Source of the DNA: Cyclobacteriaceae bacterium
GTDB lineage: Bacteria > Bacteroidota > Bacteroidia > Cytophagales > Cyclobacteriaceae
NCBI GenBank assembly: GCA_016787665.1
Contig: JAEUUC010000007.1
Location: forward strand, 124,001-188,000
DNA: 64,000 nucleotides
Direction of reading: 5' to 3'
In this document: one piece after another, positions 49,688 through 58,375 of the stretch
How the letters are laid out: the number at the start of each line of letters is the position of its first letter
Position numbering within the stretch: position 1 is the first letter of the stretch
Made by a program: the position numbers and the translations under genes
The notes under the pieces: model-generated
Told to the model about the DNA's origin: nothing
Databases searched by the model: none
What the model saw: the letters and a program-made list of their open reading frames with translations, nothing else

Positions 49688-50447
49688 ACCCCTGAACGAG
49701 CTTATTCGCGAGAATCGAAAGAAGCTGGGATTGACGCAGGACCAGTTGGCGAGCCGCTTGGATATCAAGCGATCGCTGGTTGGCGCCTATGAAGAAGGCC
49801 GTGCCGAGCCGCGACTGGAACTTCTGCAGAAGATGGCCACCTTGTTCGGCCTATCGCTTGAGGAGTTTTTAGGGCAGGAGAAGGACAAACTGAAAAGAGG
49901 TGGCGAGGTGCTGGTGGTTACCATGGATTCGTCCGAACGTGAGAATATTGAATATGTGCCCGTAAAGGCTGCCGCGGGCTATCTCAATGGGTTTGGCGAT
50001 CCGGAATTTGTGAAGGAATTGCCCCATTTCAGGCTGCCGATGCTCGGTTCGGGCACGTATCGGGCTTTTGAGATCAAAGGAGATTCCATGTTGCCGCTGA
50101 CCTCAGGCTCAATTGTGGTGGGGGAGTATGTCGATGATCTGCGGTCGGTAAAAAGTGGCCGCACCTACGTTTTGGTGACAAAAAGGGATGGAATAGTGTA
50201 TAAGCGAGTATTCAATTATGTAAAGGATACCGGCCATCTTTTCCTGGTTTCCGATAATCGTCAGTATGCCCCATATCAGTTGCCCGCGGAAGAGGTAAAT
50301 GAGATTTGGTCTGCCAAAGCGTATATCTCCGTGCAGTTCCCGGACCCCGACCAAAAGCCCGACATGGCGGTGGAGGAGTTGGCCAGCACGGTTTTGGAAC
50401 TCCAAAAGGAGTTACGCGAGTTAAAAGCATCAAAAGTTAAACCATAG
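49674..50447 (+). CDS. LexA/CI-like transcriptional regulator (XRE helix-turn-helix plus S24 peptidase domain)
   Basis: A 257-residue regulator. The XRE helix-turn-helix occupies residues of about 8-65 (RENRKKLGLTQDQLASRLDIKRS split around the turn). The S24 self-cleavage domain has the nucleophile Ser138 in KGDSMLP and the general base Lys177 in GIVYKRV; the likely cleavage bond is Ala-Gly in KAAAGYLNG near residue 101. The family represses genes until DNA damage triggers self-cleavage. A heptad-like helix at the C-terminus (ELASTVLELQKELREL) may add an interaction. No SOS gene is adjacent. Confidence 0.92.
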   Translation: MKQPKPLNELIRENRKKLGLTQDQLASRLDIKRSLVGAYEEGRAEPRLELLQKMATLFGLSLEEFLGQEKDKLKRGGEVLVVTMDSSERENIEYVPVKAAAGYLNGFGDPEFVKELPHFRLPMLGSGTYRAFEIKGDSMLPLTSGSIVVGEYVDDLRSVKSGRTYVLVTKRDGIVYKRVFNYVKDTGHLFLVSDNRQYAPYQLPAEEVNEIWSAKAYISVQFPDPDQKPDMAVEELASTVLELQKELRELKASKVKP

Positions 50448-50501
50448 CGAATGATTCTGTCGTGCCCTCCGGGTGATCCGGAGCGGCCGGCAGTTTCTGA
50501 T

Positions 50502-51557
50502 TTAGCGGGTAATTTTTTTCAATGTCTCGCCTCGTTTGATCTTCAATGCCGGAGTTCGCACAAATGACGGCACGAAATGAATTTGCCGCGGGCGATCAAG
50601 GCCTGGCACGCGGAGTCTAAGTTCCCGTTCCAGTTTAGTCATCATCTCGTTAGACAATGGTTCGCCCTCAACGATGAGACTCACCACCTGGCCAAGCGTG
50701 GCGTGTTCTACACCCGCCACGAAATAGGACCGGCCAGGTAGCGTTGCTTCGATCAGCTGTGCAATTTTTTCTTCCACTATTTCAGGTGTGACTTTGACGC
50801 CCCCGCTATTGATGACGTTGTCCCAACGGCCGAGGATTTCGAATTCCGTGGGTGAGTAGACGCGCGCAACATCATGGGTGAAAACGGGCGTGGCCGATAG
50901 CGGAGTCGATATCACAAGGCATTCGCGGTCATCGAGGCGCACGTGGATATCCGGCAGGCAGTGAAACCGAGATTGACAGTCGGGACCATTGAGCCGCTGC
51001 AGCGCAATGTGCGTTAAGGTCTCGGTCATGCCGTAGGTGGCATACCAGGCTTTCGGAAGTTCGCTGATCTTTTGCCGGAGCGTTTGTGGCAATGCTGCCC
51101 CGCCTATGATTACGGTGCTGATTTGTGCGCTCCGGACCGGATCGTGCAAGAGTTGGTCTACCTGATTGGGTACGAAAGCTGCGAAGTGGGGAAGCAACTC
51201 ATCTGGAATATTCTCAAGTGGGCGGGTGGAGGGTTCGACTGCGATGAGTTGCAGATTGTTGACGAGTGCCCGCACCATCATCATTTTGCCGGCCACAAAA
51301 TCCATGGGCAGGCATAAGAGGGCTCGCTGATAGGGAGTTAGATTCAGCGCGCGCGCGGATGCGCGCGCGCTGAGGATCAGCTGCTCTCGCGTAAATGAAA
51401 TGGTCTTCGCAGCACCGGTACTTCCGGACGTTTGAAAACGGAACTGTGTTTGCCCCGATTCCCATTCGCGCCAAAAGTCGAGCAGCATTTTTTCGAAATC
51501 AGTAGTGCCTGCTGTCCGCCAATCCACCCACCGACCGTTAAGCCATATCTGCTGCAT
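50502..51557 (-). CDS. menE: o-Succinylbenzoate-CoA ligase
   Basis: A 351-residue acyl-adenylate-forming enzyme, shorter than the usual 450-480 residues, in the compact form seen in Bacteroidota. The P-loop-like motif FQTSGSTGAAKTISF is at about residues 42-56, ATYGMTETLTH near 173, and the hinge GRWDNVINSGGVKV near 243. It activates o-succinylbenzoate to its CoA ester. It is the last gene of the men operon and starts 1 nt after the PPC-protein stop. Confidence 0.92.
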   Translation of the reverse strand: MQQIWLNGRWVDWRTAGTTDFEKMLLDFWREWESGQTQFRFQTSGSTGAAKTISFTREQLILSARASARALNLTPYQRALLCLPMDFVAGKMMMVRALVNNLQLIAVEPSTRPLENIPDELLPHFAAFVPNQVDQLLHDPVRSAQISTVIIGGAALPQTLRQKISELPKAWYATYGMTETLTHIALQRLNGPDCQSRFHCLPDIHVRLDDRECLVISTPLSATPVFTHDVARVYSPTEFEILGRWDNVINSGGVKVTPEIVEEKIAQLIEATLPGRSYFVAGVEHATLGQVVSLIVEGEPLSNEMMTKLERELRLRVPGLDRPRQIHFVPSFVRTPALKIKRGETLKKITR

Positions 51558-51558
51558 A

Positions 51559-52038
51559 TCACTTTTTCCTTCGCTTCTGACGGGGTGTGATTTGCAACTC
51601 CGGATAGCCGTACGTTTTGTCGACTACCCGATTAAATTCCAATTCGGTCAGTTCGACCAACACAATTTCCATGGTAGTGTAGACGATATTATCGTCCAGC
51701 AGATGACCACCCACTACCTGGCCAGTGCTATCGCCAAGGGATACGTGCAAATGGCAGCTTTCACGCGAAAGAGTTCCCGATAATGACAACACTTCGAAAT
51801 GCCCCTTTTTTGCTACACCACTTTCCTTATTCGCAAAACGTAAGTGATATTGTTCCAGGCTGCCGACTGCGCTAACCACGGCAGCGGCCTCTAGACCCTG
51901 TGTGAGAGCAAATGCCATGAGTGCCTTTTTCAGATCCTCATGTGGCTGAAGTCGTACGGCATAAAAACGGGCCGTTGAAGGCTGTGCGGTACTCATGGTG
52001 GTGATCAAAAACAGAAATCCAAAAGCAACACCGCGCAT
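51559..52038 (-). CDS. Exported PPC (DUF296) domain protein within the men operon
   Basis: A 159-residue protein: a signal peptide (GVAFGFLFLITTMSTAQ) and one PPC/DUF296 domain with LHVSLGDSTGQVVGGHLLDDNIVYTTMEIVL split over the two halves. PPC domains are often DNA-binding in plants, but bacterial versions are metal-binding trimers of unknown role. Upstream in-frame starts extend to 52191 inside menB and are less likely. The export signal makes a cytoplasmic menaquinone role improbable, so it may simply share the transcript. Confidence 0.82.
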   Translation of the reverse strand: MRGVAFGFLFLITTMSTAQPSTARFYAVRLQPHEDLKKALMAFALTQGLEAAAVVSAVGSLEQYHLRFANKESGVAKKGHFEVLSLSGTLSRESCHLHVSLGDSTGQVVGGHLLDDNIVYTTMEIVLVELTELEFNRVVDKTYGYPELQITPRQKRRKK

Positions 52039-52042
52039 CGTG

Positions 52043-52864
52043 TCAAGGGAACTTCGGAAACTTGGAAAAGTCTGGCTCACGTTTTTCCAGGAACGCATTC
52101 TTACCCTCTTTCGCTTCGTCACTGAGGTAATACAGCAGGGTCGCATTGCCGGCCAGCTCCTGAATACCCGCTTGTCCGTCCAACTCGGCATTGAAAGCGC
52201 ATTTGAGCATACGAATGGCGAGCGGACTCTTTTTCAGAATTTTTCGTGCCCACTCCACGGTCGTCTCCTCGAGTTTTTCCAACGGTACCACTTTGTTTAC
52301 CAATCCCATCTCCAACGCCTCCTGGGCATTGTATTGATCGCACAGGTACCAGATTTCGCGGGCCTTCTTTTGACCGACAATGCGGGCCAGGTAGGACGCA
52401 CCAAATCCGCCATCAAAGCTGCCCACCTTGGGGCCGGTTTGGCCGAAGCGCGCATTTTCTGCCGCAATGGTCAGGTCGCACACCACGTGCAAGACGTGAC
52501 CACCACCAATGGCCCACCCCGCCACCGAGGCAATCACCGGTTTGGGTATCGAGCGAATGAGTTTTTGCAGATCCAGTACATTTAGGCGTGGCACGGAATC
52601 GCTGCCGACATAACCGCCATGGCCGCGCACACTTTGATCGCCACCACTGCAAAACGCTTTACCGCCTTCGCCTGTCAGAATGATGACACCGATTTCCGGA
52701 TCTTCCCGGCAAATCATCATGGCGTCAATCATCTCTTTCACCGTTAGGGGTGTGAACGCATTATGCTTTTCCGGGCGGTTAATACTGATTCGCCCAATGC
52801 CATCCGATTTTTGAAATAGTATTTCCCGGTATTCAATAACCGTTTTCCATTTAGTATGACTCAT
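52043..52864 (-). CDS. menB: 1,4-Dihydroxy-2-naphthoyl-CoA synthase
   Basis: A 273-residue crotonase-fold enzyme that closes the second ring in menaquinone synthesis. It has [14 protein letters not shown] (oxyanion loop), [16 protein letters not shown] with the MenB-type Asp and the [12 protein letters not shown] region. The ATG at 52864 overlaps the menD stop as ATGA. The ATG is preferred to a start at 52915, which would lie deep in menD. Confidence 0.95.
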   Translation of the reverse strand: MSHTKWKTVIEYREILFQKSDGIGRISINRPEKHNAFTPLTVKEMIDAMMICREDPEIGVIILTGEGGKAFCSGGDQSVRGHGGYVGSDSVPRLNVLDLQKLIRSIPKPVIASVAGWAIGGGHVLHVVCDLTIAAENARFGQTGPKVGSFDGGFGASYLARIVGQKKAREIWYLCDQYNAQEALEMGLVNKVVPLEKLEETTVEWARKILKKSPLAIRMLKCAFNAELDGQAGIQELAGNATLLYYLSDEAKEGKNAFLEKREPDFSKFPKFP

Positions 52865-54555
52865 AGTTTTAACTGAATTTCTTTTTTGAATTCCTGAAAC
52901 GAAGCGATGTTCCATTCCTGGCTGCTTTCGAACTCCAGCACGGCCGGCTGTGCGGTTGGCTGCAGCAGCTGGTGGATCATGGTTTTCTCATAGTTGACTT
53001 CCGTGGCATGTTGATAGGCATGACCATACTCCTCGGCTACTGTGCGCGCCTTTTTTAGTTGACGGGTGACAAAGTATTCTTGTGCTTCGGCCACATCTCC
53101 TGGACCATCAATCATGTTGAAGATGATACCCCCGTGGTTGTTCAATACGATAGTTTTCAATCCCGGGTAGGCGTAGTTGTGCCAAAAGGCGTTTCGGTCA
53201 TACAAAAATGCCATGTCGCCCGTCAGCAACACCTGGGTGTTGTCGCTGGTGAGTGCATGGCCCATGGCCGAACTGGTGCAACCATCAATACCGCTGGTGC
53301 CCCGGTTGCTGAACACTTCGACATCGGCCTGAAGATTCGATAAGCCCAGGTAATTGGCGTAACGCACTACCATGCTGTTGGCCAGGTGTAAGTGGGTGCC
53401 GGCCGGCAAAGATGCCAGCGTGTCGTGCACAACACCGAGTTCATGACGGGTGCCACGTGCCATAAACGAGGCAATGCCTGCGCGTGTTTTAGTTTCCCGT
53501 GCTCGCCACATCTCACGAAAATCCGCTCGGCAGGAAGCGCGAAGTTTTTGGAAGAAAAATTCGGGGCTACACCGGATCACCGTGCTCACGGACTGGTAGG
53601 GGTCTGCCACTGAACCTGCCTCCTGAATGTGCCAATGATCGCGGGCAGGATACTTCCGTAAAAACAGCTTGACCTGTTTCGAAATGATGGACTGGCCAAA
53701 CGTAATCAGGAGATCGGGCTGAAGTTGCTTTTTGTCGGCATCGGTTGCCAGGGCGAGAAAGTTATCGGCCAACCGAATGTTATCGTCAAGCCCGTGGAGA
53801 TTGGACAAGATGTCACCGACCAGCACAGCATTCGACTCTGAGATAAACGTACCCAACAACTCTCGAAGGCGGCCATTCAGTGACTGCTGGCCCGCCACGA
53901 TCAATACCCGCTCGTATTGTCTGATGTCATCGCGCAAGGCCGCAATTTGTATCTCGTCAAGTTGATAGGAGGGTGGCCAATGCTTTTGGACCCTTACTGC
54001 GGCACGTGGGTGGGCTGTTTCATTTTTGGCGGGATACAAAGGCTCCCGCAACGGCACATTCACGTGAACAGGCCCGGCCGGCCGTTCGGTCGTCAGTGCG
54101 ATCGCTTCGTTGATCGATCGGTTAATCATCCAACGCGCGTCAGCGTGCTCGTAATCCGCTGGCAGTGAAAATGATTTTTTCACATGGCGACCATACACGG
54201 ACTCCTGGTAAATGGTTTGACCGTCTTGCTGGGCCGTCCATTCAGCCGGGCGATCGGCTGTAAGCACCAGAAGCGGTACCTGTTGAAAGAACGCTTCTGA
54301 GAGGGCGGGTGAAAAGTTCAACGCAGCCGTGCCCGAGGTGCAAATCAACACCACCGGTTGTCGGGTATTACGGGCTATGCCCAAGGCAATGTAGGCGGCA
54401 CTGCGTTCGTCCGGGAAAATCCGCGTTTGAAAGCCGCCATGACGCACGAAGGCCAGGGTAAGTGGTGCGCTTCGCGATCCCGGACTGATGACGACTTCCC
54501 GAACGCCCCAGTGAGCACACACTTCCGCAATATCGTAAATGGGCTGAAGGCGCAA
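52861..54555 (-). CDS. menD: SEPHCHC synthase (2-succinyl-5-enolpyruvyl-6-hydroxy-3-cyclohexene-1-carboxylate synthase)
   Basis: A 564-residue thiamine-diphosphate enzyme that joins 2-oxoglutarate to isochorismate. The catalytic Glu region is [12 protein letters not shown] (residues of about 21-32) with [12 protein letters not shown], and the ThDP/Mg motif is in [16 protein letters not shown] with [11 protein letters not shown]. It starts 2 nt after menF and overlaps menB by 4 bp. Confidence 0.95.
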   Translation of the reverse strand: MRLQPIYDIAEVCAHWGVREVVISPGSRSAPLTLAFVRHGGFQTRIFPDERSAAYIALGIARNTRQPVVLICTSGTAALNFSPALSEAFFQQVPLLVLTADRPAEWTAQQDGQTIYQESVYGRHVKKSFSLPADYEHADARWMINRSINEAIALTTERPAGPVHVNVPLREPLYPAKNETAHPRAAVRVQKHWPPSYQLDEIQIAALRDDIRQYERVLIVAGQQSLNGRLRELLGTFISESNAVLVGDILSNLHGLDDNIRLADNFLALATDADKKQLQPDLLITFGQSIISKQVKLFLRKYPARDHWHIQEAGSVADPYQSVSTVIRCSPEFFFQKLRASCRADFREMWRARETKTRAGIASFMARGTRHELGVVHDTLASLPAGTHLHLANSMVVRYANYLGLSNLQADVEVFSNRGTSGIDGCTSSAMGHALTSDNTQVLLTGDMAFLYDRNAFWHNYAYPGLKTIVLNNHGGIIFNMIDGPGDVAEAQEYFVTRQLKKARTVAEEYGHAYQHATEVNYEKTMIHQLLQPTAQPAVLEFESSQEWNIASFQEFKKEIQLKL

Positions 54556-54557
54556 GC

Positions 54558-55739
54558 TCAGGATTGAATTACGTTAAGCAAGGTGTTCATCTTCCATTCC
54601 GTCTCTTTCCACTCGGTTTCTGGTATGGAGTCGAGTGTTACTCCGGCTCCGGCAAACAACGTGGCCGATTTTTCCGAGACTTTCATGCACCGCAGGTTGA
54701 CAAAGAGATTGGTTTCGCTGTCAATATTGACGGGCCCCCAATATCCGCCATACAGTTCCCGGTCCATACCTTCCCGTTCGGCCAAAAAATGCAGGGCCTC
54801 CGTCAGCGGCATACCACATACAGCGGATGTGGGGTGAAGCAGGTTGAGCATGACTGAGGCCAGCTGAGGAAAGTTGATGGCGCGGGTGTCAACCGTGAAC
54901 TCCGTCTTCAAATGCAGCAGGTTGCCCGCCTGCACCGTTCGGGGTCCGTGTTCATCAAACTCACGAACGCGGATCTTTTTGAAGCAGTTGATGATATAAC
55001 GGCTGACCATCGCTTGCTCCTCAATTTCTTTTTGGGTCCAGGCTACGGTCTTCAAATCGATGCCGGCATCAAACGGCTTGGTGCCAGCCAACGCTACGGT
55101 CTTAAACTGATCGTTGCCATCCTGACGGATCAGGAGTTCGGGTGTGGCTCCAACCCAGGTTCCGGTTTCGGGCGTTGAGCACAGGGTGACTAATGCATGG
55201 GGATACCGCTCGGCCAATTTGAAAAAAACAGCGGTCCAATCTTGCGGAGCCGAAAAATGAATTACCTGTTTTCGGGCGGGCACCACTTTTTCAAGAACTC
55301 CCGATTTGATTTGTTCAACACCGGCTGCCACCAGTGCCGGATAATCTTCGGTCGGGTGGTGCTCGGGACTGTGGAAATGAAGAAAGACTTGGTTGGTATT
55401 TTTATCGTCCTCGTTCAATGCGATCTCCTTTTTCTCCCATCCGAACCGACCTTTCACCTGAAGTTCTCTGCGTGTAAACCGGTACAGGTAGTCGGCCTCC
55501 AGAAAATATTTGGGCTGATGGGGAAGAAACGGTGCAATGGCAAATCCGGGCTTTGCGCTTTCAACGTCAAGTGTCGCCAGCTTCCGTGGGCCAGATTCGG
55601 AAACCAGTAGAAATACCTCTTGCGTTTCCGGCATTCGCCACATCGAAAACGAGTTTTTTTCGTTGGTGAGTTGGGCCAGCACCTGCGTAACCGCCTGTTG
55701 TTGATGAAATGGGCGCTCCTGAATTTCTGTCACCTTCAT
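54558..55739 (-). CDS. menF: Isochorismate synthase
   Basis: A 393-residue chorismate-utilising enzyme that begins menaquinone synthesis from chorismate. The C-terminal catalytic domain (from about residue 130) has TWVGATPELLIR, AGTKPFDAG, SRYIINCFKKI, LHPTSAVCGMP and YGGYWGPVN. The ATG at 55739 overlaps the stop of the upstream thioesterase by 4 bp and gives a normal N-terminus; the frame extends to 55778. Confidence 0.92.
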   Translation of the reverse strand: MKVTEIQERPFHQQQAVTQVLAQLTNEKNSFSMWRMPETQEVFLLVSESGPRKLATLDVESAKPGFAIAPFLPHQPKYFLEADYLYRFTRRELQVKGRFGWEKKEIALNEDDKNTNQVFLHFHSPEHHPTEDYPALVAAGVEQIKSGVLEKVVPARKQVIHFSAPQDWTAVFFKLAERYPHALVTLCSTPETGTWVGATPELLIRQDGNDQFKTVALAGTKPFDAGIDLKTVAWTQKEIEEQAMVSRYIINCFKKIRVREFDEHGPRTVQAGNLLHLKTEFTVDTRAINFPQLASVMLNLLHPTSAVCGMPLTEALHFLAEREGMDRELYGGYWGPVNIDSETNLFVNLRCMKVSEKSATLFAGAGVTLDSIPETEWKETEWKMNTLLNVIQS

Positions 55740-56161
55740 CGTTTGTCGATTATGGCCATCGTGATCCGGCTGATACACACCAGATCACCCGATTCATTTT
55801 CAATCTTAATCTCCCACACGTGCGTTCTTTTGCCGATGTGAATCGGGCGCGCGGTTCCGACAACAAATCCATCGCGCACACTCTTGATGTGATTGGCGTT
55901 GATCTCAAGGCCCACGCACGCCTGAATTTTGTTATCAATACAGCAGTTGGCGGCTACGCTTCCCAGTGTTTCCGCCAACGCCACCGAAGCACCTCCATGT
56001 AACAAACCCATAGGCTGCCGGGTTCTGCCATCTACCGGCATTTTGGCACGAATAAAATCTTGTCCAAGTTCGACAAACTCAATGCCGAGGTGTTCCACCA
56101 GAGTCCCGGGTGACAGGCGCTGGATGTTTTGAAGGGTTACGTCTGGATTAAAAATGGGCAT
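55736..56161 (-). CDS. menI: Hotdog-fold thioesterase, probable DHNA-CoA thioesterase
   Basis: A 141-residue PaaI-like hotdog thioesterase. The fold core GLLHGGASVALAETLGS carries the catalytic Glu, and GLEINANHIKSV and VGTARPIHIGKRT complete the substrate pocket. It is the first gene of the menF-menD-menB-menE operon, so it is likely to release 1,4-dihydroxy-2-naphthoate from its CoA ester (MenI role; inferred from context). Other hotdog thioesterases of this class accept different acyl-CoAs. Confidence 0.85.
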   Translation of the reverse strand: MPIFNPDVTLQNIQRLSPGTLVEHLGIEFVELGQDFIRAKMPVDGRTRQPMGLLHGGASVALAETLGSVAANCCIDNKIQACVGLEINANHIKSVRDGFVVGTARPIHIGKRTHVWEIKIENESGDLVCISRITMAIIDKR

Positions 56162-56197
56162 TCAGGTCGTCCACCGCTCATATAACAGTGAAATCTC

Positions 56198-56205
56198 TAT
56201 TTTTG
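56198..56205 (+). promoter_or_regulatory. Promoter -7 element of the histidine phosphatase gene
   Basis: TATTTTTG matches TAnnTTTG. A transcript starting about 6 nt later would not include the GTG at 56188, favouring the TTG start at 56224. Confidence 0.5.
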
Positions 56206-56223
56206 CGGGCAAATTATAAGATT

Positions 56224-56889
56224 TTGGTCAAAAATTTATACCTCATCCGACACGGACAGACCGATTTCAACAAGCAGGGAATCGTGCAGGGCTGCGGGGT
56301 TGACTCCGACTTGAATGAGGAGGGGCGGGCACAGGCCGGTGCTTTCTTTGAGGCTTATCGCCACGTTTCGTTTGACAAAGTTTATACTTCGGCTTTAAAA
56401 CGTTCTCAGCAATCAGTGGAGCTGTTTGTCAGGCAGGGTGTGCCCTTTGAACCTTTGGCGGGCTTGAATGAGATCAGTTGGGGAACTAACGAGGGCAAAC
56501 GGATTACGCCTGAAGAAGACGCGTACTACCAATGGATGTTGCAGCAGTGGCAACTGGGTCATGTGGAACACCGCATTGAGGGGGGCGAGAGTCCGCTCGA
56601 TGTGGCGCTGCGTCAACGAGAAGCTCTGGATATCATTCTTTCGCGCACGAATGAGCAAAACGTGCTGATCTGCATGCATGGTCGTGCCCTTCGAATTTTA
56701 CTTTGTCAGTTGTTGCGTTACCCGCTTCGCAGTATGGACATGTTTGAGCATCAGAATCTGGGGCTCTACCAGGTTACCTATTCGGGTTCCATGTTCTCCG
56801 TGGTCAGGTACAATGACGGTTCACATTTGCAGCGACTTGAAAGTGGTCGCGTGCCTGACCCGGCTCTCACGCTAATTTCTTCGCTTTGA
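56224..56889 (+). CDS. Histidine phosphatase superfamily protein
   Basis: A 221-residue phosphoglycerate-mutase-like phosphatase. The phosphoacceptor motif IRHGQTDFN is near residue 8, the second arginine/His elements are SALKRSQQ and ICMHGRALRIL, and the Glu in LNEISWG is the proton donor region. The substrate is unknown. A start at GTG 56188 would add 12 residues, but the -7 element at 56198 falls inside that extension, so the TTG at 56224 is chosen. The 3' end overlaps the convergent TPR gene by 23 bp. Confidence 0.85.
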   Translation: MVKNLYLIRHGQTDFNKQGIVQGCGVDSDLNEEGRAQAGAFFEAYRHVSFDKVYTSALKRSQQSVELFVRQGVPFEPLAGLNEISWGTNEGKRITPEEDAYYQWMLQQWQLGHVEHRIEGGESPLDVALRQREALDIILSRTNEQNVLICMHGRALRILLCQLLRYPLRSMDMFEHQNLGLYQVTYSGSMFSVVRYNDGSHLQRLESGRVPDPALTLISSL

Positions 56890-58375
56890 GTGTCTCCAGC
56901 GCTGACCGGGCCTTTCCATCAATGCTGGTTTTGTATTCGTGCTTCTTATACGCAAGGGCCCGGTTGAAATAGGTTTCAGCTGCGGCAAAACGTTTTTCAT
57001 CCATACAGATGTAACCCATTTGCAGCGAGGCATTGGCCGCGAAGTACCACGGTTCCTGGCCTGCCATCGAAATGGTTTGATCATATAAAACCTTTGCTCC
57101 GGCCAGGTTGCCGGTGCGGTGCTCGAGCCGTGCTTTACGGTAATAATATTCCGCCTGTTCTTTCAGTGATGTGAGATCGGAAAGCTTGATCTGATCGATC
57201 AGTTTCCGGGCTTCGGTGTAGTAACCACCATCGGTTGCCAGTCGCACTTTTGTCAGTTTGGCATTCGGCAGCCGACCTTCTTCCAGCTGCGCAGCCGCCA
57301 CACGGTCGGGCTCGGCCACGCTGCGCCCGGTTTGTCGTGCTTTCTCGAAGTAACGTTTGGCGTGATCCGTGTTTCCGTTGAGCCAGTGAGCGAGTGAAAT
57401 TTTATAGTAGGAATCTTTCTTGAAATTTTCGCTCCGGTAGGCAGCTACAAACTGGAGGTAATGCGAAATGGCGCGGTCATATTCTCCTTTCTGCAAAAGA
57501 ATTTCGGCATGGAGATAATCAATGTAATGCAGCGGTAATCCGCTGGTTTGCTGATCCAACGTTTTGATGAGCCCGAGTGCTTCTTCGCTTCGGGCATCTT
57601 TCATCAGCAGGTTGGTACCCAGGAAGAGGAGAAGTTTGTTTTCCGGTTGTTGTTGAAGGCTGGCCAGGATGCCCTGAATGGCCTCGGGGAATTGCTGGTT
57701 GATCAGTCCTTTGATGGTGTAATACAATATCCCGGCTTCCACACTGAGTGAGGATGCGGATGCCCTCAGTTCGTTGAGCTGCTTTTGACCAACCGTTACC
57801 GACCCACGCATACCCAGCAGCGTAATAAACCAGTGGTATTTGTCGGGCACCGTGCCCACCATCACCTGAATAACCCCGCTGGTCTTTTTGAGCGGAACAC
57901 AATCAGGATATTTCTTCAGACCGTCCTGCACCAGGTTATAGGCTTTTCGGATCGCAAACACGGCATTCACCTCCTGATTGAGGTTGAGCAGGCTGAAGCC
58001 CCGCTGCAGGTGCAACTCGGCCTGCAGGAACAACGCGTCTGGCGAGTTGTTCATCGCTTCCAACCGTTGAAGCCGCTCTTTGAAACGCTTGTCGATGATA
58101 TCAAACTTAGCGGCATCTTCGCTGATCAGCACATCAAGCGTTTCGCTGAAGCTAAGCAGGTAGATTTGATACAGTTCCTCACCCCGCGCAGGCGTGCGGC
58201 TTAGCAGTTCCTGGGCCTCCCGGGTATGTAGGTTAAGGATGAGTTGATGAATGTGTTGGAGACCGGGGCTGAATTTCCAGGAAAGACCCTGTGACCAGCC
58301 TGTGATGGCGGCCAACAAAAAAAGGCAAGTGAGTACACTTGCCTTTTTTGCGGAATATGGTTTTGTGCTATCCAA
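56867..58375 (-). CDS. TPR-repeat exported protein
   Basis: A protein of about 502 residues with a signal peptide (KKASVLTCLFLLAAITGWSQ) and tetratricopeptide-like helices throughout; the clearest repeats are near the C-terminus (WYFAANASLQMGYICMDEK, RFAAAETYFNRALAYKK). The start is uncertain: a TTG at 58375 gives a normal signal peptide and overlaps the end of the upstream gene, while an ATG at 58423 would add a basic extension. A hairpin with terminator shape falls within the signal peptide codons. The role is unknown, probably periplasmic or outer-membrane scaffolding. Confidence 0.75.
   Translation of the reverse strand: MDSTKPYSAKKASVLTCLFLLAAITGWSQGLSWKFSPGLQHIHQLILNLHTREAQELLSRTPARGEELYQIYLLSFSETLDVLISEDAAKFDIIDKRFKERLQRLEAMNNSPDALFLQAELHLQRGFSLLNLNQEVNAVFAIRKAYNLVQDGLKKYPDCVPLKKTSGVIQVMVGTVPDKYHWFITLLGMRGSVTVGQKQLNELRASASSLSVEAGILYYTIKGLINQQFPEAIQGILASLQQQPENKLLLFLGTNLLMKDARSEEALGLIKTLDQQTSGLPLHYIDYLHAEILLQKGEYDRAISHYLQFVAAYRSENFKKDSYYKISLAHWLNGNTDHAKRYFEKARQTGRSVAEPDRVAAAQLEEGRLPNAKLTKVRLATDGGYYTEARKLIDQIKLSDLTSLKEQAEYYYRKARLEHRTGNLAGAKVLYDQTISMAGQEPWYFAANASLQMGYICMDEKRFAAAETYFNRALAYKKHEYKTSIDGKARSALETLKAKKLA
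58318..58349 (-). terminator. Terminator-like hairpin after the coiled-coil gene, inside the TPR signal peptide
   Basis: A 14-bp stem (58318-58331 with 58336-58349; AAAGGCAAGTG core) with a 4-nt loop has T runs on both strands. On the minus strand it lies 18 bp after the stop of the coiled-coil gene and looks like its terminator, yet it also codes for the signal peptide of the TPR protein. Confidence 0.65.

Noticed and set aside
50448..50501. Hairpin CTCCGG/CCGGAG in the gap between the S24 regulator and menE
   Set aside because: The stem is only 6 bp and lacks a T run, so it is not supported as a terminator.
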